Assembly (NCBI RefSeq): GCF_051014445.1
Contig: NW_027488365.1
Location: 40,868,001-40,932,000 of the forward strand
Length of the DNA stretch: 64,000 nt
From: Colletes latitarsis
Lineage: Eukaryota; Arthropoda; Insecta; Hymenoptera; Colletidae
Direction: 5' to 3'
Shown: positions 21,605-33,540 of the stretch, piece after piece
How positions within the stretch are numbered: position 1 is the stretch's first letter
Layout of the letters: the number at the start of each line of letters is the position of its first letter
Notes under the pieces: model-generated
The model's input: the letters and a program-made list of their open reading frames with translations, nothing else
What the model was told of the DNA's origin: nothing
The model's database searches: none
Position numbers and translations under genes: made by a program

Positions 21605-24034
21605 GCCGGGGGTCACGCAGGGGGAGCTGGCCTCGGCCATCTGACGGCTCGGGGCGCGTAACACGGCCCCGGGTCCGGATAGTTTGCCCGGCCGGGTTTG
21701 GGTCTTAACCCACGGCGTCCTTGGGGCCGACCTCAGGCGATTGTTCAACCGATGCCTGAGGGACGGGCGATTCCCACCCAGTTGGAAGGTAGCGAGGATG
21801 GTCCTCCTCCGGAAGGAGGGTCGGCCTGCGCAATCTCCATCCGCATACCGGCCGATCTGTCTCCTCGACGAGGTGGGCAAGCTCTTCGAGCGAGTGATTG
21901 CTGCCCGCCTCATCGAGCACCTGTCGCGGCGTGCTCCGGGCCTGGCCGACTGCCAGTACGGTTTCCGGGGCGGCCGGCCGACGGTCGACGCGATCAGTCG
22001 GGTCAGGGCCCTCTCGGAGTCGGCCGTCTCCCGGTGGGGGGTGGCGTTGGCGGTATCGCTGGGCATTGCCAACGCGTTTACCACCATTCCCTGGGGGGTG
22101 ATAAGGAGGGGGCTCGAGGATCATCGGGTCCCTCCTTATCTCAGAGCAGTCGTCGGGGATTATCTCCGTGGCAGGTGGATCGAGTATCCGGGCCGGGATG
22201 GAGATATGCGGAGGGAGGTGTACTGCGGCGTTCCGCAGGGATCGGTCCTCGGGCCAGTCCTGTGAAACGTCGCATACGATAAGGTGTTGCGGGCTGACTA
22301 CCCCGACGGCGTCAGCGCCGTGTGTTATGTAGATGACACACTGGCGCTGGCCATCGGGGCGCACTAGGGGAGGGCCAAACGTCTCGCGGAGGAGGGGGCG
22401 CAGCGCGTCGTCGGTCGGATCAGGGGGATGGGTATGACGGTGGCGTTCCATAAGACCGAGGTGATAGCTTTCCATTCACCTCGGCAGGATCTGCCACCCC
22501 CTCTGTTCCGGGTAGGTGAGGCTGATATCGAGGTGAAACCCCAGATGAGGTATCTGGTGCTGATCCTCGATAGCCACTGGCGCTTCGTGGAGCATTTCCG
22601 TTGCCTGGTCCCCCGGTTGGAGGGGATGGCCGCGGCTTGAGGCCGAATCCTACCCGACCTGGGGGGCCCGGCTGGCAAAGTGCGCCGCCTCTATCTGGCA
22701 ATGGTACAGTCGGTGGCCCTTTACGGGGCTCCCGTCAGGGCGGACGACCTGGCGGCCTCCCAGCGCAGCATGACCATCCTGCGTCGGGTGCAGAGGCTGA
22801 TGGCGTTGCGGGTCGTTCGCGGATACCAGACCGTGTCGCATGAGGCAGCGACGGTTCTGGCGGGGATGCAGCCCATGGACCTCCTCGCGCGGACGCACGC
22901 GGTGCTGTATCGTCACCGCGTCGACCGTCATGCGGGGGTGGGAGTGGTCCCGGGAGCGCAGGAACCTGCTTGGGGCGATTGGACGCGCCAGGCACGCCAA
23001 TTCGTGATGATCGCGTGGCAGGAGAGGTTGGCTCTGCCAACCGCGGGGAACCGGACAGTCGGGGCTGTTCGGCCACTCCTGAGTGAGTGGCTGGACAGAG
23101 GCCATGCAAGCCTCACTTACCGTATTGCACAGGTTTTCTCCGGGCATCGCAGCTTCGGGAGATACCTGTGCCGGATAGGGAAGGAGCCGACGGCGCGTTG
23201 CTACCATTGTGACGCTGACCAGGACACCGCTGAACACACCCTCGTGGTGTGCGCTGCGTGGGAGTGGGAGCGCCGTGTCCTGGTCGGCGTCATCGCGCGG
23301 GATGTCTCGCTGCCGGGCATGGTGCGCGCCATGCTCGGCAGCGAGCGAAAGTGGAGGGCCGTGGTCATCATCTGCGAGAAAGTAATGTTGCAGAAGGAGG
23401 CCGCAGGCAGGGAGCGCGAGCTTCAGCGGCGTGCTGGGGCTCGTGCACGTTTGGTGGAAGGGGGGAGACGCCCAGGCGCCGGGCGTTGTGGGTGGCCACC
23501 GCGGCGTGGCGGATGACCCTAGCTGGGAGGGGGATCCTGAAGGGAGCCTGCTCCAGCCACGAGGCGTGGGATCGGACCGAAGTGGGAGTGCAACCCCAAT
23601 TCCGGTCCGGCGCATCGGAAGGCACCCTCGGTGGCATGGAGTGGCCACCAGCCACCAGCTGCCGAGGGGTAAATATGGGGTCGCCGGCGGTTGCGAGTTA
23701 GGGCTCGCAACCGCCAGTGAACGCGGCCCCGAGACAGGTAGCGGTAGGACGGAGTGACCTCGTCCTGCCGCCATGACATAGGGTGACAGCCAGGAGGAAC
23801 CTTTTGTCCCCCTGTGGATGGGCGTACAGCGCAGGCACGGGGAGGATAACGGAAGTATGTTTCGAGCGATTCCCGGTATCCACCCAAATCTTGCGGAAGG
23901 GTCACCGTGGGGTTTTTAGTGGGTAGGTCCCGCGCCCGTCATTCCATGGTTGCGTGGATTCCCACACACCCCTCCCACCTCTTCCCAAAGAGGTGGAGGG
24001 GAGTCTTACGAAGATTTTCCCCACGGAAAAAAAA
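21605..24034 (+). mobile_element. R1-like copy, diverged subfamily, 5'-truncated and decayed
   Basis: Begins just before the RT domain of ORF2 and runs to a short poly(A) (24027-24034). Nucleotide divergence from copy 1 is clearly larger than among copies 1, 3 and 4, and the 3'UTR lies closer to the 56.3-kb fragment. The short tail and several nonsense codons fit an older insertion. I see no convincing target-site duplication. Confidence 0.83.
21612..23516 (+). pseudogene. ORF2 RT and C-terminal region, four nonsense codons
   Basis: One continuous reading frame from the start of the RT to the normal ORF2 stop, broken by TGA 21642-21644, TGA 22263-22265, TAG 22365-22367 and TGA 22638-22640, with no frameshift. 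The catalytic motif reads YVDD here instead of YADD (about 22326-22337). The C-terminal knuckle is kept (CYHCDADQDTAEHTLVVC, about 23200-23253). Confidence 0.85.
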
Positions 24035-27000
24035 GCTAGTACGCAAGCAGTAAGCTAGTAAGCGAGGTGGATGCTAGTAAGCAAGCAGCAGGCTAGTCAG
24101 AAATCTGCTAGCTAGTAAGAAAGCAGTATGCGTGTATACCAGCAGTTAGCTCGAAAGCAAGATGCAAGCTAGCAAGCAAGCAGGAAGCGAGAAAGCAAGC
24201 TGTAAGCTTGGAGGCAAGCATCGAGCTAGTAAGCAAGCAGTAAGCTAGTTGGCAAGGTGTCAGGTATTAAGCGATCAGGAAGATAGTAGGGAAGCAGTAT
24301 GCTAGTAAGCAAGCAGTAAGATAGTAAGAGAGCAGTTAGCTAGTAAGAAAGCAGTATGCAATTAAGCAAGCAGTAAGCTAGTAAGGAAGCAGAAATCTTG
24401 TACGCAAGCAGTAGGCTAGTAAGCGCGCAGGGAACTAGTAAGGAAGCAGTGTGCTAGTTGCAAGCTGTAAGCTAGTAAGTAACCAGTAAGCTAGTAAGCC
24501 AGCAGTAAGCTAGTAGGCAAGCAGTAAGGTAGTAGGCAAGAAGTGAGCTAGTAAGCGATCAGGAAGCTAGTAAGCAAGCAGTGAGCTAGTTAGCGAGCAC
24601 GGAGCTAGTAAGCAAGCATTACGCTACTAAGCAAGCAGTAACCTAGTAAGCATCCAGTAAGCTAGTAAGCAATCAATAGGCTGGTAAGGAAGCAGTTTGT
24701 CAGTAAGCAAGTCGTAAGCTAGTAAGCATGCAGTAAGCTAGTATGCAAGCAGTAAGCTAGTAGGCAAGCAGGATGCCAGCAAGAAAGCCGTATGCTAGTA
24801 AGCAAACAGTAAGCTAGCAAGCAACCAGTAAGATAGTAAGCAAGCAATAAGCTTGTAAGCGTGCAGTAAGCTACTAAGCAAGCAGCCATCTAGTATGGAA
24901 GCAGTAAGCTAGTAACAAAGCGGTATGCTAGTACGCAAGCAGTTAGCTGGTAAGCAAGCAGTAAGCTAGTGACAAAGCTCTGAGTTAGTAAGAAATCAGT
25001 ATGCTTGTAAGCAAGCACTAAGGTAGAAAGCAAGCTGCAGGCTAATAAGCAAGCAGTAAGACCGAAAGCAAGCAGCAGGCTAGCTAGCAAGCAGCAGGGG
25101 AGTAATCTAGCAGCAAGCTGGTAAGCAAGCAGTGAGCTAGTAGGCGAGGAGGAAGATAGAAATGGGGCAGTATGATAGTAAGCAAGCTCTAAGCTAGTAA
25201 GCAACCAATAAGCCAGTAAGCAAACAGTAAGCTGGTAAGATAGCTGTTAGCTACTATGCAAGCAGTAAGCTAGTAAGCTAGCAGTGAGCTAGTATGCCAG
25301 GAGGAAGCTAGTAAGGATGCACTAAGCAAGTAAGCAAGCTGTGAGCTAGTAAGCCAGCAGGAAGCTAGTAAGCGTGCAGGGAGCTAGTAAGGAAGCAGTA
25401 TGATAGTAGGCATCCTGTAAGCTAGTAAGCAACCAGTAAGCAAGTAAGCGGGCAGGAGGCTTGTAAAGAAGCAGCATGCTAGTAAGCAACCTATAAGCTA
25501 GTTATCAAGCAGTGTGCTAGTAAAGCTAGCAAGAATGGAGTAAGCTACTAAGCAATCAGCGAGCTAGTAAGTGAGCATTGAGCTAGTGAGCTGACAGCAG
25601 GATAGTAAAAGAGCAATTAGCTTGTAAGGAAGCAGTTGCGTAGTAGGCAAGCACTAAGCCAGAAAGCATGCAGCAGGCTAGAAAGAACGCAGTTAGCTAT
25701 TGAGATAGCTGTAAACTACTAAGAAAGGAGTAAGCTTGTAAGCATGCAGCACGCTAGTAAGAATGCAGTTAGCTAGTGAGGAAGCAGTATCCTAGTAAGC
25801 TAGCAGTAAGCTAGTAAGCAAGCAGTAAGCTAGTAAGCAAGAAGTAAGCGAGTAAGCTAGCAGTAAGCTAGTAAGCGAGCAGGAAGCTGTTAAGGAAGCA
25901 GCATGCCAGTGACCAAGCAGGAAGCTAGTAAGCATGCAGTGAGCCAGTAAGCGAGCAGCGAGCTAGTAAGTAACCAGTAAGGTAGTAAGCAAGCAGTAAG
26001 CTGGTAAGAAAGCAGTGAGCTAGTAAGCATGCAGTAAACTAGTAAGCAAGCAGTAAGCTATAAAGTAAGCAGCAAGCTAGTGAGCAAGCAGCAATCTAGT
26101 AAGCATGCAGTAAGCTAGTAAGCAGGCAGTGAGCTAGTAAGACAGCAGTTAACTATTGAGCAAGCAGTTAAATAGTAAGCAGCCAGTAAACTTGTTAGCA
26201 AGCAGTAAGATGGTAAGTACACAGTTATCTAGGTAGCCCGTAGGAAGCTAGTAAGCAAGTAGTAAGCCCGAAAGCAAGCAGCAGATAAGCAAGCAAGCAG
26301 CAAGTGAGTAAGTTAGCAGTAAGCTAGTAGGCAAGCTGTGAGCTAGTAAGCGAGGAGGTCGCTAGAAAGAAAGCAGTAAGCTAGTAAGCAACAAGTAAGC
26401 TGGTAAGCATGCTGTATGGTAGTAAGCAAGCATCGGGTTAGTAAGAAAGCAGTATGCTAGTAAGGAAGCAGTAAGCTACAAAGCAAGCAGTAAACCAGTA
26501 AGCAAGCAGTGTGCTAGTAAGCGTGGGGGAAGCTAGTATGGAAGCAGTATGCTAGTAAGAAAGTAGAGATCTAGTAAGCAAGCAACGGGCTAGACAGAAA
26601 GCAGTTAGCTAGTAGGAAAGCAGTATGCTAGTAAGGAAGCAGAAAGCTAGAATGCAGGCAACAAGCTAGTAAGCTAGCAGGTAAGCTAGGAAGCAAGCAG
26701 TGAGCTAGTGAGCGAGTGGGAATCCAGTAAGGAAGCAGTACGCTAGTTAGCAAGCAGTAAGCTGGAAAGCAAGCAGTGAGAAGGTAAGCAAGGAGTAAGC
26801 TAGTTAGCAAGCAGTAAGCTCGTATGCAAGCTGTGAGCAATCAAGCGAGCATGAAGCTTGTAAGGTAGCAGCATGCTAGTGAGCAAGCAGTTAGCTAGTA
26901 AGAAAGCTGTATGCAAGTAAGTAAGCAGTATGCTAGAAAGCATGTAGCATGCTAGTAAGCAAGCAGTAAGCTGGAATGGAAGCAATTAGCATGTAAGCAA

Positions 27001-27366
27001 GTAGCAAGCTACTAAGCAAGTACTAAGCTAGAAAGCAAGCTGCAGGCAAGTAAGAAAGCAGTTTGCTATTAAGCAAGCAGTATGCTGGCAAGCAAGCAGT
27101 AAGCTAGATAGCAAGCAGCAAGCTAGTGAGCAAGCAGTAATCTCGTAAGCAAGCAGTGAGATAGCAAGCGAGCAGGGAGCTAGTAAGGAACAGGATGCTT
27201 GTAATCATGCAGTAAGCTAGTCAGCAACCAGTAAGCTAGTAACCAAGCAGTAAGCTTGAATGCCAGCTGTAATCTAGAAAGCAAGGAGCAGGCTAGTAAG
27301 AAAGCAGTTTGATAGTAAGCAAGCCTTGAGCTTGTAAATGAGCAGGAAGCTAGTAAGAATGCAGCC
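24035..27366. repeat. 19-bp satellite block 9
   Basis: About 3.3 kb of degenerate 19-bp units. Bases 27248-27366 resemble 41899-42017. Bases 27355-27366 (aagaatgcagcc) are the left 12-bp target-site duplication of R1-like copy 3. Confidence 0.9.
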
Positions 27367-27388
27367 TTTTTTTTTTTTTTTTTTTTTT

Positions 27389-27904
27389 GTCGTGGGGAAA
27401 ATCTTCGAAAGACTCCCTCCCACCTCCTTGGGGAGAGGTGGGAGGGGTGTGTGGGATTCCCTGCGCCCGTACAACGACAGGCGCGGGACCTACCCACTAA
27501 AAACCCCACGGTGACCCTTCGGCACGCCTTGGGAGGATACCGGGAATCGCTCGAAGCATTCTTCCGGTATCCTCCCCGTGCCCGCGCTTTCGCGCCCATC
27601 CCCCGGGGGGACAATCGGTCCCCCCAGTACACACACTGCCTCATAGCGGCGGGACGGGGCCACTCCATCCCGCCGCTATCCGTCCCGGGGCCGCGTTTAG
27701 TGGCGGCTGCGAGCCCCAACTCGCAACCGCCCGCGACCCCGTTTCCACCCCTCGGCGGCCGGGCGTTCATGGCCGCACCAGACCGCCGAGGGTGCCTCTC
27801 CTTGCGTCGGACCGGTAGGGGGAGGCACTCCTACCCCCAACCGGTCCGACCCGGCGCCGCCTGGCGGGAGGAGGGTCCCCTCAGGACCCCCCTCCCAGCC
27901 TAGG
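27389..27904 (-). promoter_or_regulatory. Structured 3'UTR of copy 3
   Basis: Carries the same inverted repeats as copy 1 in reverse complement, including the ATAGCGGCGGGA/TCCCGCCGCTAT stem and the terminal TCTTTCGAAGA hairpin beside the tail. The loop of the large upper stem carries a few substitutions. Confidence 0.7.
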
Positions 27905-30900
27905 TCATCCGCCACGCCGAGGCGGCCGCCCGCGACGCCTCGCGACCGGGCGACGACCTCGGGCCACCGCACGAGCGCGAGCTTCAGTGCGCCGCTGAAG
28001 CTCGCGCTCCCTCCCCGCGGCCTCCTTCTGCAACATTACGTTCTCGCAGAAGGAGGCCACGGCCCTCCACTTCTCCTCGCTGCCGAGCATGGCGCGCACC
28101 ACGCCCGGCAGCGAGACATCCCGCCCGACGACGCCGACCAGGACACGGCGCTCCCCCTCCCACGCGGGGCATACCTCCAGGGTATGATCCGCCGTGTCCT
28201 GCTCAGCGTCGCAGTGGCAGCAACGCGCCGTCGGCTCCTTCCCTATCCGGCACAGGTATCTTCCGAAGCTGCCATGCCCGGAAAACACCTGTGCCATCCG
28301 GTAGGTGAGGCTGCCATGGCCTCTGTCCAGCCACTCCTTCAGGAGTGGCCGAACCGCCCCGACAGTCCGGTGCCCCGCGGTTGGCAGAGCCAGCCGCTCC
28401 TGCCACGCGAGCAACACGGACTGCCGGGCCTGGCGCTTCAAATCGCCCCAAGCAGGTTCCTGCCCGCCAGGGACCGCCCCCACCCCCGCGCGACGGTCGA
28501 CGCGGTGCCGGTACATCACCGCGTGCGACCGCGCGAGCAGGTCCATGGGCGGCATCCCCGCTAGAACCGTCGCCGCCTCATGTGACATGGTCCGATACCC
28601 GCGGACGACCCTGAGCGCCATGCGCCTCTGCACCCGACGCAGCATAGTCATGCTGCGCCGGGAGGCAGCCAGGTCGTCCGCCCAGACGGGGGCCCCGTAT
28701 AGGGCCACCGACTGGACCATTGCCACATAGAGGCGACGAACTCGGCCCGCCGGGCCCCCCAGGTTGGGCAGGATCCGGCCCAGAGCCGCAACCATCCTTT
28801 CCAACCGGGGGACCAGGCAGCGGAAATGCTTCTCGAAACGCCAGTGGCTATCGAGGATCAGCCCCAGATACCTGATCTGGGGCTTCACCTCGATGTCAGC
28901 CCCACCCACCCGAATCAGAGGGGGTGGCGGATCCTGCCGAGGTGAATGAAACGCAATCACCTCAGTCTTATGGACCGCCACCGTCATCCCCATCCCCCTG
29001 ATCCGGTCGACGACGCGTTGCGACCCCTCCTCCGCGCGACGCATGGCCCTCCCCCAGTGCGCCCCGACGGCCAGCACCAGTGTGTCATCCGCATAACACA
29101 CCGTGCTGACGCCGTCGGGGAGGCCGCCCCGCAACACCGAGTCGTACGCGATGTTCCACAGGAGTGGCCCGAGGACCGACCCCTGCGGAACGCCGCAGTA
29201 CACCTCCCTCCGCATATCACCATCCCGGCCCGGATACTCGATCCACCTGCCGCGGAGATAATCCCCGATGACCGCCCTGAGACAAGGGGGGACTCGATGA
29301 TATTCGAGCCCCCTCCTTATCTCTTCCCAGGGGAGGGTGTTAAAGGCATTGGCAATATCCAAGCATATTGCCAATGCCACCCCTCCCCGGGAGACGGCCG
29401 CCTCCGAGAGGGCCCTCACACGACCTGTCGCGTCGATAGTCGATCGGCCCCCCCCCGAAACCGAACTGGCAGTCGGCCAGACCGGGATCACCCCGCGACA
29501 GGTGCTCGACGAGGCGGGCAGCAATCACACGCTCGAAGAGCTTGCCCACCTCGTCGAGGAGACAAATGGGCCGGTATGCGGAGGGAGACTCCGCGGGCCG
29601 ACCCTCCTTCCGGAGGAGGACCATCCTCGCCACCTTCCAACTGGGGGGGAATCGCCCGTCCCTCAGGCAGCGGTCGAACAACCGCCTGAGGTCGGCCCCA
29701 AGGACGCCCTGGGTCAAGACCCAAACCCGGCCGGGCACACCATCCGGACCCGGGGCCGTGTTACGAACCCCGAGCCGTCTGATGGCCGCTGCCAGCTCCT
29801 CCTGCGTGACCCCCAGCTCGGCCGTCCACTCCACTGGGACAGCCGCCGCCGCCGGAGGACGCGATCCCCTCTCCCCAATTGGGAAGAGTGTATTGACCAC
29901 GTCCTCCAGCAGCCGGGGGTCAAGACCCTCGGTGACGGGGGGCGCCCACGGGCGGAGCTTATTCAGCACCACCTTATATGGGCGCCCCCATGGATCGTCA
30001 TCAAGGGTCTGGAGGAGCTCCTTCCATGCCTGGGTCTTGGCCCGTTTGATGGCGACCTGCAGAGCAACCCGCGCCACGCGGTATGCTCCATACAGGTCAT
30101 CAGCTGCCCTCGCTCGCGCCACGCCGTCGCCTGTACGTTGACGACGGCGCGCGTGGGTGTACTGGCGTCGGGCGCGGACAGTCGCGACTCGCAACTCCGC
30201 GATCGCGTCCGACCACCAGTACACCGCCCGGCGAGGAGAAGCCCGCCCGACCCGAGGCATCGCCGCGTCGCAAATACCCGCGACCAATGCTCCGAGCCGG
30301 GCGACCTCCTCCTCTATGCTCGGCAACTCGGCCGCTCCCTGCGGCCAAGTTGCAGCGAGGGCAGCTGCCATCAGGGCGTCCTTGTCCAGGCGCCGAAGCG
30401 CCCAGCGTCGTGGTGGGGTGCCACGCAGGCGGCCGTGTCGGGATGCACTCGCGGCGGCAGAGACCTCCATCCGGATGTACCGGTGATCGGAGAGTGTCTC
30501 TGCCCCCGCGACCACGTGCCAACCCGACACCATGCGCACGGCGTTGGGGGTCGCGAATCCAACATCCACGATGGACCCCCCATATCGCCGCACGCATGTG
30601 TGCTCCGACCCCCGGTTCAATACCCGGAGGTCGAGCCCCGCCGCCCAATCGCCCAGGATCCCGCCGCGAACGGAGGTCCTGGGGGATCCCCAAGCCACCG
30701 ACTTGGCATTAAAATCCCCCAGGACCAGCACCGGCCGGGCCGCGTAGCGCTGCACGCATGCCGCGACCTCGGCCAAGTACAGCTCGAACGCAGCGTGACC
30801 GCTACGGGGCGAAATGTAGCACCCCACCACAGCGACTCCCCCCCAGTCCACGGCGACGAATCCCCGACCGCGCTCCAACAAGGAGAACGGTGGGGACCCG

Positions 30901-31088
30901 TCGCCCCCTCCCCATACCGTCGCCACCAAGCCGTCCGCGTCGCCCACCCAATGAGGGTGATCAGGGACGCGGTACGGCTCGGCGGCGACCGCCAGGCCAA
31001 CCCCCTACTCCGCGAGGACTTGGGACATCAAGTCTTGTGCCGCGCGGCAGTGGTTGAGGTTGGCCTGGAGGAGGAGGCGGGGCGGCAT
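27905..31088 (-). pseudogene. ORF2 of copy 3 (endonuclease-RT), two lesions
   Basis: The same 1060-residue protein as copy 1, from ATG at 31088 to the stop at 27905. TAG at 31005-31007 replaces a tryptophan codon near residue 28, and one extra base in a C-run at 29448-29456 (plus strand) shifts the frame inside the RT domain, just after the DCQFGF motif. Downstream the YADD motif and the C-terminal knuckle are intact. Both lesions look recent, because the remainder is almost identical to copies 1 and 4. Confidence 0.9.
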
Positions 31089-31091
31089 TAA

Positions 31092-32966
31092 TTAATGGCC
31101 GCGCCAGCCTCCTCCCGGCCGTCCGTCCCCGTAGCACCGTCCACCTCCATGGAGGACGATGCCACCGCCCTCGGCACCGGAGCCGGTGCAGCCCGCCTCT
31201 TCCTCTCCTTCCGGGAGGGGGGGGGAGCACTTCTTGCTCCCCACCCTGTGATCGGCTGGCCTCCCCATGTCCGCACACAGCGGGCAGTGGGGGGCCGCCG
31301 AGCACTGGCTCGCACGGTGCTCTTTGGCCCCGCAGCGGTAACACTGACCGCTGCGGTCCACCGGCGAGGTGCACCACTGCCTCACGTGCCCCAATTCGAG
31401 GCAGCGGTGACACTGAAGCGGGCGCGGCGCGAGGATTTCCACTCGCGCCGAAACCCACCCCACCAACACCCTCCCGGATTCCGCCACCTTACGGGCGGCG
31501 GAGAGGGGGTACCGGGCCCACACCGACCCGAGGCCGGAGGGCGACCTGCGGATCTCTCCGATCCGCAGGTCCTCCACAGGACAGTCCCCCGCCCTCGCAA
31601 GGGCACGGGACACATCCTGTGCGCTGACCGAGTCGTCCAGCCCACAAACGCGCATCTCCGTGCGCTTCGTGGGCCGGGCGACCCGGACACCTCGCTCGCC
31701 CAGCTGCTCGCGGAGCCTCTGGGCGAGACGATCCGCCTTCGCGCCGCCTTCTGCACCGGGGATCTCCAGCAAGAGACCCCCGGTCACGGCCCTCTTCGCC
31801 CTCACGGAGGCGATGCCCAGCTCTTCCAGGGAGATATTCTCCCTGGCGAGCCGCATCGCCTCCCCGAGGGTCAGGTCGCCCCCCTGCGCAACGGTCAGCG
31901 TCACCGCTGCCGTTTTTGGGGGACGACCTGGTCGTGCCTTCCCGACCTTCGCGGCCTTTACCTTGGCCGCCGGCGGCGGAGGCGGAGGCTGCGGTTGCGA
32001 GGCCTTCCTCGCCGCCCGCTTCGCCTTCCGCCCCACCACCTCACTCCACGCCACCCCCCCTTGGGAGGGTGCTGTGGAGAACGCGACCACCGCGACCACG
32101 GGTACACCACCCCCCTTGGGGGTCGCGACCCGGGGCCCTGGTGCCGCAACGCTGGGCGGAGCCTTCACTCCGCCCTTCTTTGCCTTCCCCGACTGTACCG
32201 GAACAGGTCGGGGAGGCACCGCCTTCCTGCTGACCGCTCTTCCGGCGAGGAGCTCCTCCCGGAAGGCGGCCAGCTTGCCATCAATCATGTCCCCAATCCT
32301 CCTCAGAAGATCGTCTTCTGAGGAGGACGGGGACTTCTTCACGGGCGGAGTGCGGGTGGAGGGGCCCGCGGTGCCCCGCACCACTGCCGCCGCACTCCGC
32401 TTATTTACCTCCGCCGAGGGACGCGGCGGTGGAGGAGGAGGGAGGATGGGAGGGAGGGCCGCGCTGTTCCACAGCGCCTCTGCCCTCCTCCTCCCCTGTC
32501 GCTCCTCCTCCAACAGGAGCTGCAGACGGGCGTTCCGCCCTCTGAGCTCCCGCGCCGCCTCCCTCATTTCCTCCGCCGCGGCCTTCAGGGCCTCCGCGCC
32601 ACCGCTTTTCTGCCCCTTAAAGGCGCAGGCAGCGGCGACTTTCTCCACCCGCCTCAGGGACGAGGAGATCCTCTCCGATATCTCCTCGGTCACCTCGTCC
32701 CTGAGGCAACTCAGCCTCACCGACGGGCTCATCGCCCCGCCCACCTCGACGACGGCCTGCCCCGTCCTCTTCCTCTTAGAGCCTATGTGGCTCGTGCTGG
32801 AGGAGAAGGACGAGACCGACGCCGTCTCGTCTTCCTCCTCCACCCTCCACGAAGCCGGACCTGGCGCTGAGTGGGGCGCGAGCGCCGCCACCCTAACCCC
32901 AACCCCGTCTCCGTCCTCCCCAACCGACAAAACCCGCCCCATCCCCATTTTATTTTCTGTGTCCAT
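31092..32966 (-). CDS. ORF1 (gag-like RNA-binding protein) of copy 3
   Basis: A 624-residue open frame from ATG at 32966 (MDTENKMGMG); a GTG 12 codons upstream extends the frame but is an unlikely start. It has an acidic/serine-rich N-terminal part, a charged helical region likely to form a coiled coil (about residues 90-180, rich in E, R, A and L), a proline- and lysine-rich middle and three C-terminal zinc knuckles (about 510-585). R1-clade ORF1 proteins coat the element RNA and guide it in the nucleus. It ends at TAA 31092-31094, three bases before the ORF2 ATG and in the same frame. A nine-C run gives a glycine-rich C terminus (GGGWRGH) that differs from copy 1. It is the only complete ORF1 here. 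Confidence 0.88.
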   Translation of the reverse strand: MDTENKMGMGRVLSVGEDGDGVGVRVAALAPHSAPGPASWRVEEEDETASVSSFSSSTSHIGSKRKRTGQAVVEVGGAMSPSVRLSCLRDEVTEEISERISSSLRRVEKVAAACAFKGQKSGGAEALKAAAEEMREAARELRGRNARLQLLLEEERQGRRRAEALWNSAALPPILPPPPPPRPSAEVNKRSAAAVVRGTAGPSTRTPPVKKSPSSSEDDLLRRIGDMIDGKLAAFREELLAGRAVSRKAVPPRPVPVQSGKAKKGGVKAPPSVAAPGPRVATPKGGGVPVVAVVAFSTAPSQGGVAWSEVVGRKAKRAARKASQPQPPPPPPAAKVKAAKVGKARPGRPPKTAAVTLTVAQGGDLTLGEAMRLARENISLEELGIASVRAKRAVTGGLLLEIPGAEGGAKADRLAQRLREQLGERGVRVARPTKRTEMRVCGLDDSVSAQDVSRALARAGDCPVEDLRIGEIRRSPSGLGSVWARYPLSAARKVAESGRVLVGWVSARVEILAPRPLQCHRCLELGHVRQWCTSPVDRSGQCYRCGAKEHRASQCSAAPHCPLCADMGRPADHRVGSKKCSPPLPEGEEEAGCTGSGAEGGGIVLHGGGRCYGDGRPGGGWRGH

Positions 32967-33350
32967 AATAGTCCCACGAGATGGTCGGAAATAAAGGTCC
33001 ACCCGGGCAGAGCCGCCTTACCCGGGTAAGCCTAATACTCCGGGGGTTCGGCAGGTTCCCCGGAGGTGGTCGCTTGGGATTGGGCCTTCTCCCCCAACCA
33101 TGCATCCCATCGCCGCGCACCATAGCTTAGGATTGGAGGGCGATTTTATAGAGTCGCCATACTCGTGGCCCAGGCGGTTAAGCCAAGACCCCCGTTCCTC
33201 CTGCCGTCACGTACCATTCACAAAACCAATAGGGAATTGTGAATGGGTCGTTGTGACGACCAACAGGAGGCTTACGGTGTGTGTATGACTCGGGTACCCC
33301 GGGTTCGTTAAGCCCGAACTGCAGCTGAAAGGCTGGCAGCCCCTGAGGGG
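32967..33350 (-). promoter_or_regulatory. 5'UTR of copy 3
   Basis: 384 bp, nearly identical to the 5'UTR of copy 4. It holds nested inverted repeats (CCTCCTG/CAGGAGG enclosing GGTCGTT/AACGACC-type and CATTCACAA/TTGTGAATG stems) and a GGCGACTCTATAAAATCGCC stem. Non-LTR elements usually carry an internal promoter in the 5'UTR; no specific promoter motif is certain here. Confidence 0.6.
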
Positions 33351-33540
33351 AAGAATGCAGCCTGCTATTAATCAAGGCGTAAGCTCGTTTGCAACTAGTA
33401 AGCAAGCAGGAAGCGAGTTAGCTAGCAGTAAGCAAGTAAGCAAGCGGTAAGCTAGTAAGCAAACAGCGAGTTAGTAAGCAAGCAGGAAAAAATTAAGGAA
33501 GCACTAAGCTAGAAAACAAGCAGCTGGCTTGTATGCAAGC
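33351..33540. repeat. 19-bp satellite block 10
   Basis: Right flank of copy 3. It includes the right 12-bp duplication (33351-33362), a 33-bp segment (33363-33395) that is identical to 42018-42050, then ordinary 19-bp units, and the left CAAGC duplication (33536-33540) of BEL/Pao element 1. Confidence 0.85.

Larger units (their letters stand above)
27367..33350 (-). mobile_element. R1-clade-like retrotransposon, copy 3, full length
   Basis: A 5984-bp element on the minus strand: 5' end CCCCTCAGGGG at 33350, 5'UTR, ORF1, ORF2, structured 3'UTR and poly(T) at 27367-27388. It is flanked by a perfect 12-bp duplication, aagaatgcagcc, at 27355-27366 and 33351-33362. The uninterrupted form of this target is at 41899-42050, so the insertion boundaries are known to the base. 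ORF1 is intact; ORF2 has one nonsense codon and one frameshift. Confidence 0.95.

Noticed and set aside
5451..27000. Many leucine/alanine/tyrosine-rich open frames on the minus strand of the satellite (LLAYCLLTS-type), which look like membrane proteins
   Set aside because: They are the translation of the 19-bp repeat itself; 57 bases give a 19-residue period and few stops. No start context, no conserved domain, and they occur in every satellite block.
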